Part shown: piece after piece, positions 47,470-47,511 of the stretch | Layout of the letters: every line of letters starts with the position of its first letter | Position numbering within the stretch: the first letter of the stretch is position 1 | NCBI GenBank assembly: GCA_017609385.1 | Contig: JAFCEA010000005.1 | Coordinates: forward strand, 1-47,511 | Direction of reading: 5' to 3' | From: Candidatus Woesearchaeota archaeon | GTDB lineage: Archaea; Nanobdellota; Nanobdellia; Woesearchaeales; CG1-02-33-12 | DNA length: 47,511 nt | Position numbers and translations under genes: made by a program | Notes under the pieces: generated by a model | Seen by the model: the letters and a program-made list of their open reading frames with translations, nothing else | What the model was told of the DNA's origin: nothing | The model's database searches: none

Positions 47470-47511
47470 ATTTTTATCAAAAATTCAGAAGTTTAAAAAT
47501 ATGCCTTTTTT

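Overview
The window is chromosomal DNA of an AT-rich archaeon with a compact genome. Archaeal markers are intron-bearing tRNA genes with bulge-helix-bulge (BHB) splice motifs, TTTAAATA-type promoters and leaderless genes, SRP54, aIF5A, aRF1, eL40, eL43, Rpo12, Pcc1, prefoldin beta, UPF0147, a DRG GTPase, EndoQ and AMP phosphorylase. The fermentative, glycogen-storing gene set, the bacterial-type ThrRS, DUF5752 proteins and Cys-rich cell-surface proteins suggest a DPANN lineage of the Woesearchaeota/Pacearchaeota kind; this placement is inference.

Layout. 1-3430: HAD fragment, NUDIX hydrolase, tandem nucleotidyltransferase, CBS protein with zinc ribbon. 3471-6922: tRNA-Leu(TAA), two surface proteins, tRNA-Thr(GGT), tRNA-Val(GAC). 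7033-13335: D-lactate dehydrogenase, AI-2E permease, AMP phosphorylase, a membrane protein, an M29-like peptidase and a RelE/ParE-type toxin-antitoxin pair. 13416-17913: CheD-like protein, thrS, srp54. 17932-26569: a glycogen locus with two DUF5752 proteins, a frameshifted GH57 amylase, a GT4 glycosyltransferase, an AsnC-like regulator, a GT3 glycogen synthase, a GalT-like enzyme and a debranching enzyme. 26621-29249: EndoQ, a cupredoxin-fold lipoprotein, endonuclease III and a 41-residue Lys-rich peptide. A 568-bp AT-rich gap follows. 29818-36784: membrane protein, PfkB kinase, Fe-S flavoprotein, class I aldolase, PIMT, EamA permease, PEP synthase. 36786-40591: small membrane protein, HAD, wHTH regulator, then an aIF5A / eL40 / M50 protease operon and a SprT-like protein. 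40627-47469: aRF1 with an intein, tRNA-Pro(TGG) leading into an eL43-rpoP-pcc1-pfdB-UPF0147 operon, MscS channel, DRG GTPase and an asparagine-synthase-like protein.

The strongest unusual signal is in tRNA-Val and tRNA-Pro. Each carries, besides a 17-nt intron at 37/38, a second insertion in the T-loop between positions 59 and 60 (136 and 95 nt). Both insertions fold into a strict BHB with the T-stem and T-loop, and they share a 66-nt core that differs at one base, although the tRNAs lie 36 kb apart and differ in isotype. The intron end that forms the BHB is complementary to the nearly invariant T-loop sequence, so such an intron could be spliced from almost any tRNA. A related hairpin with a compensatory base-pair change lies just downstream of tRNA-Val. 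Other notable points are an intein inserted immediately after the catalytic GGQ motif of aRF1 and containing an HTH domain, a 59-bp perfect tandem duplication that breaks the GH57 gene, and the Lys-rich H1-tail-like peptide.

Metabolically, glycogen synthesis and breakdown, a sugar kinase, FBP aldolase, PEP synthase, AMP phosphorylase and D-lactate dehydrogenase fit a fermenter that cycles carbon between glycogen, glycolysis and nucleotide salvage.
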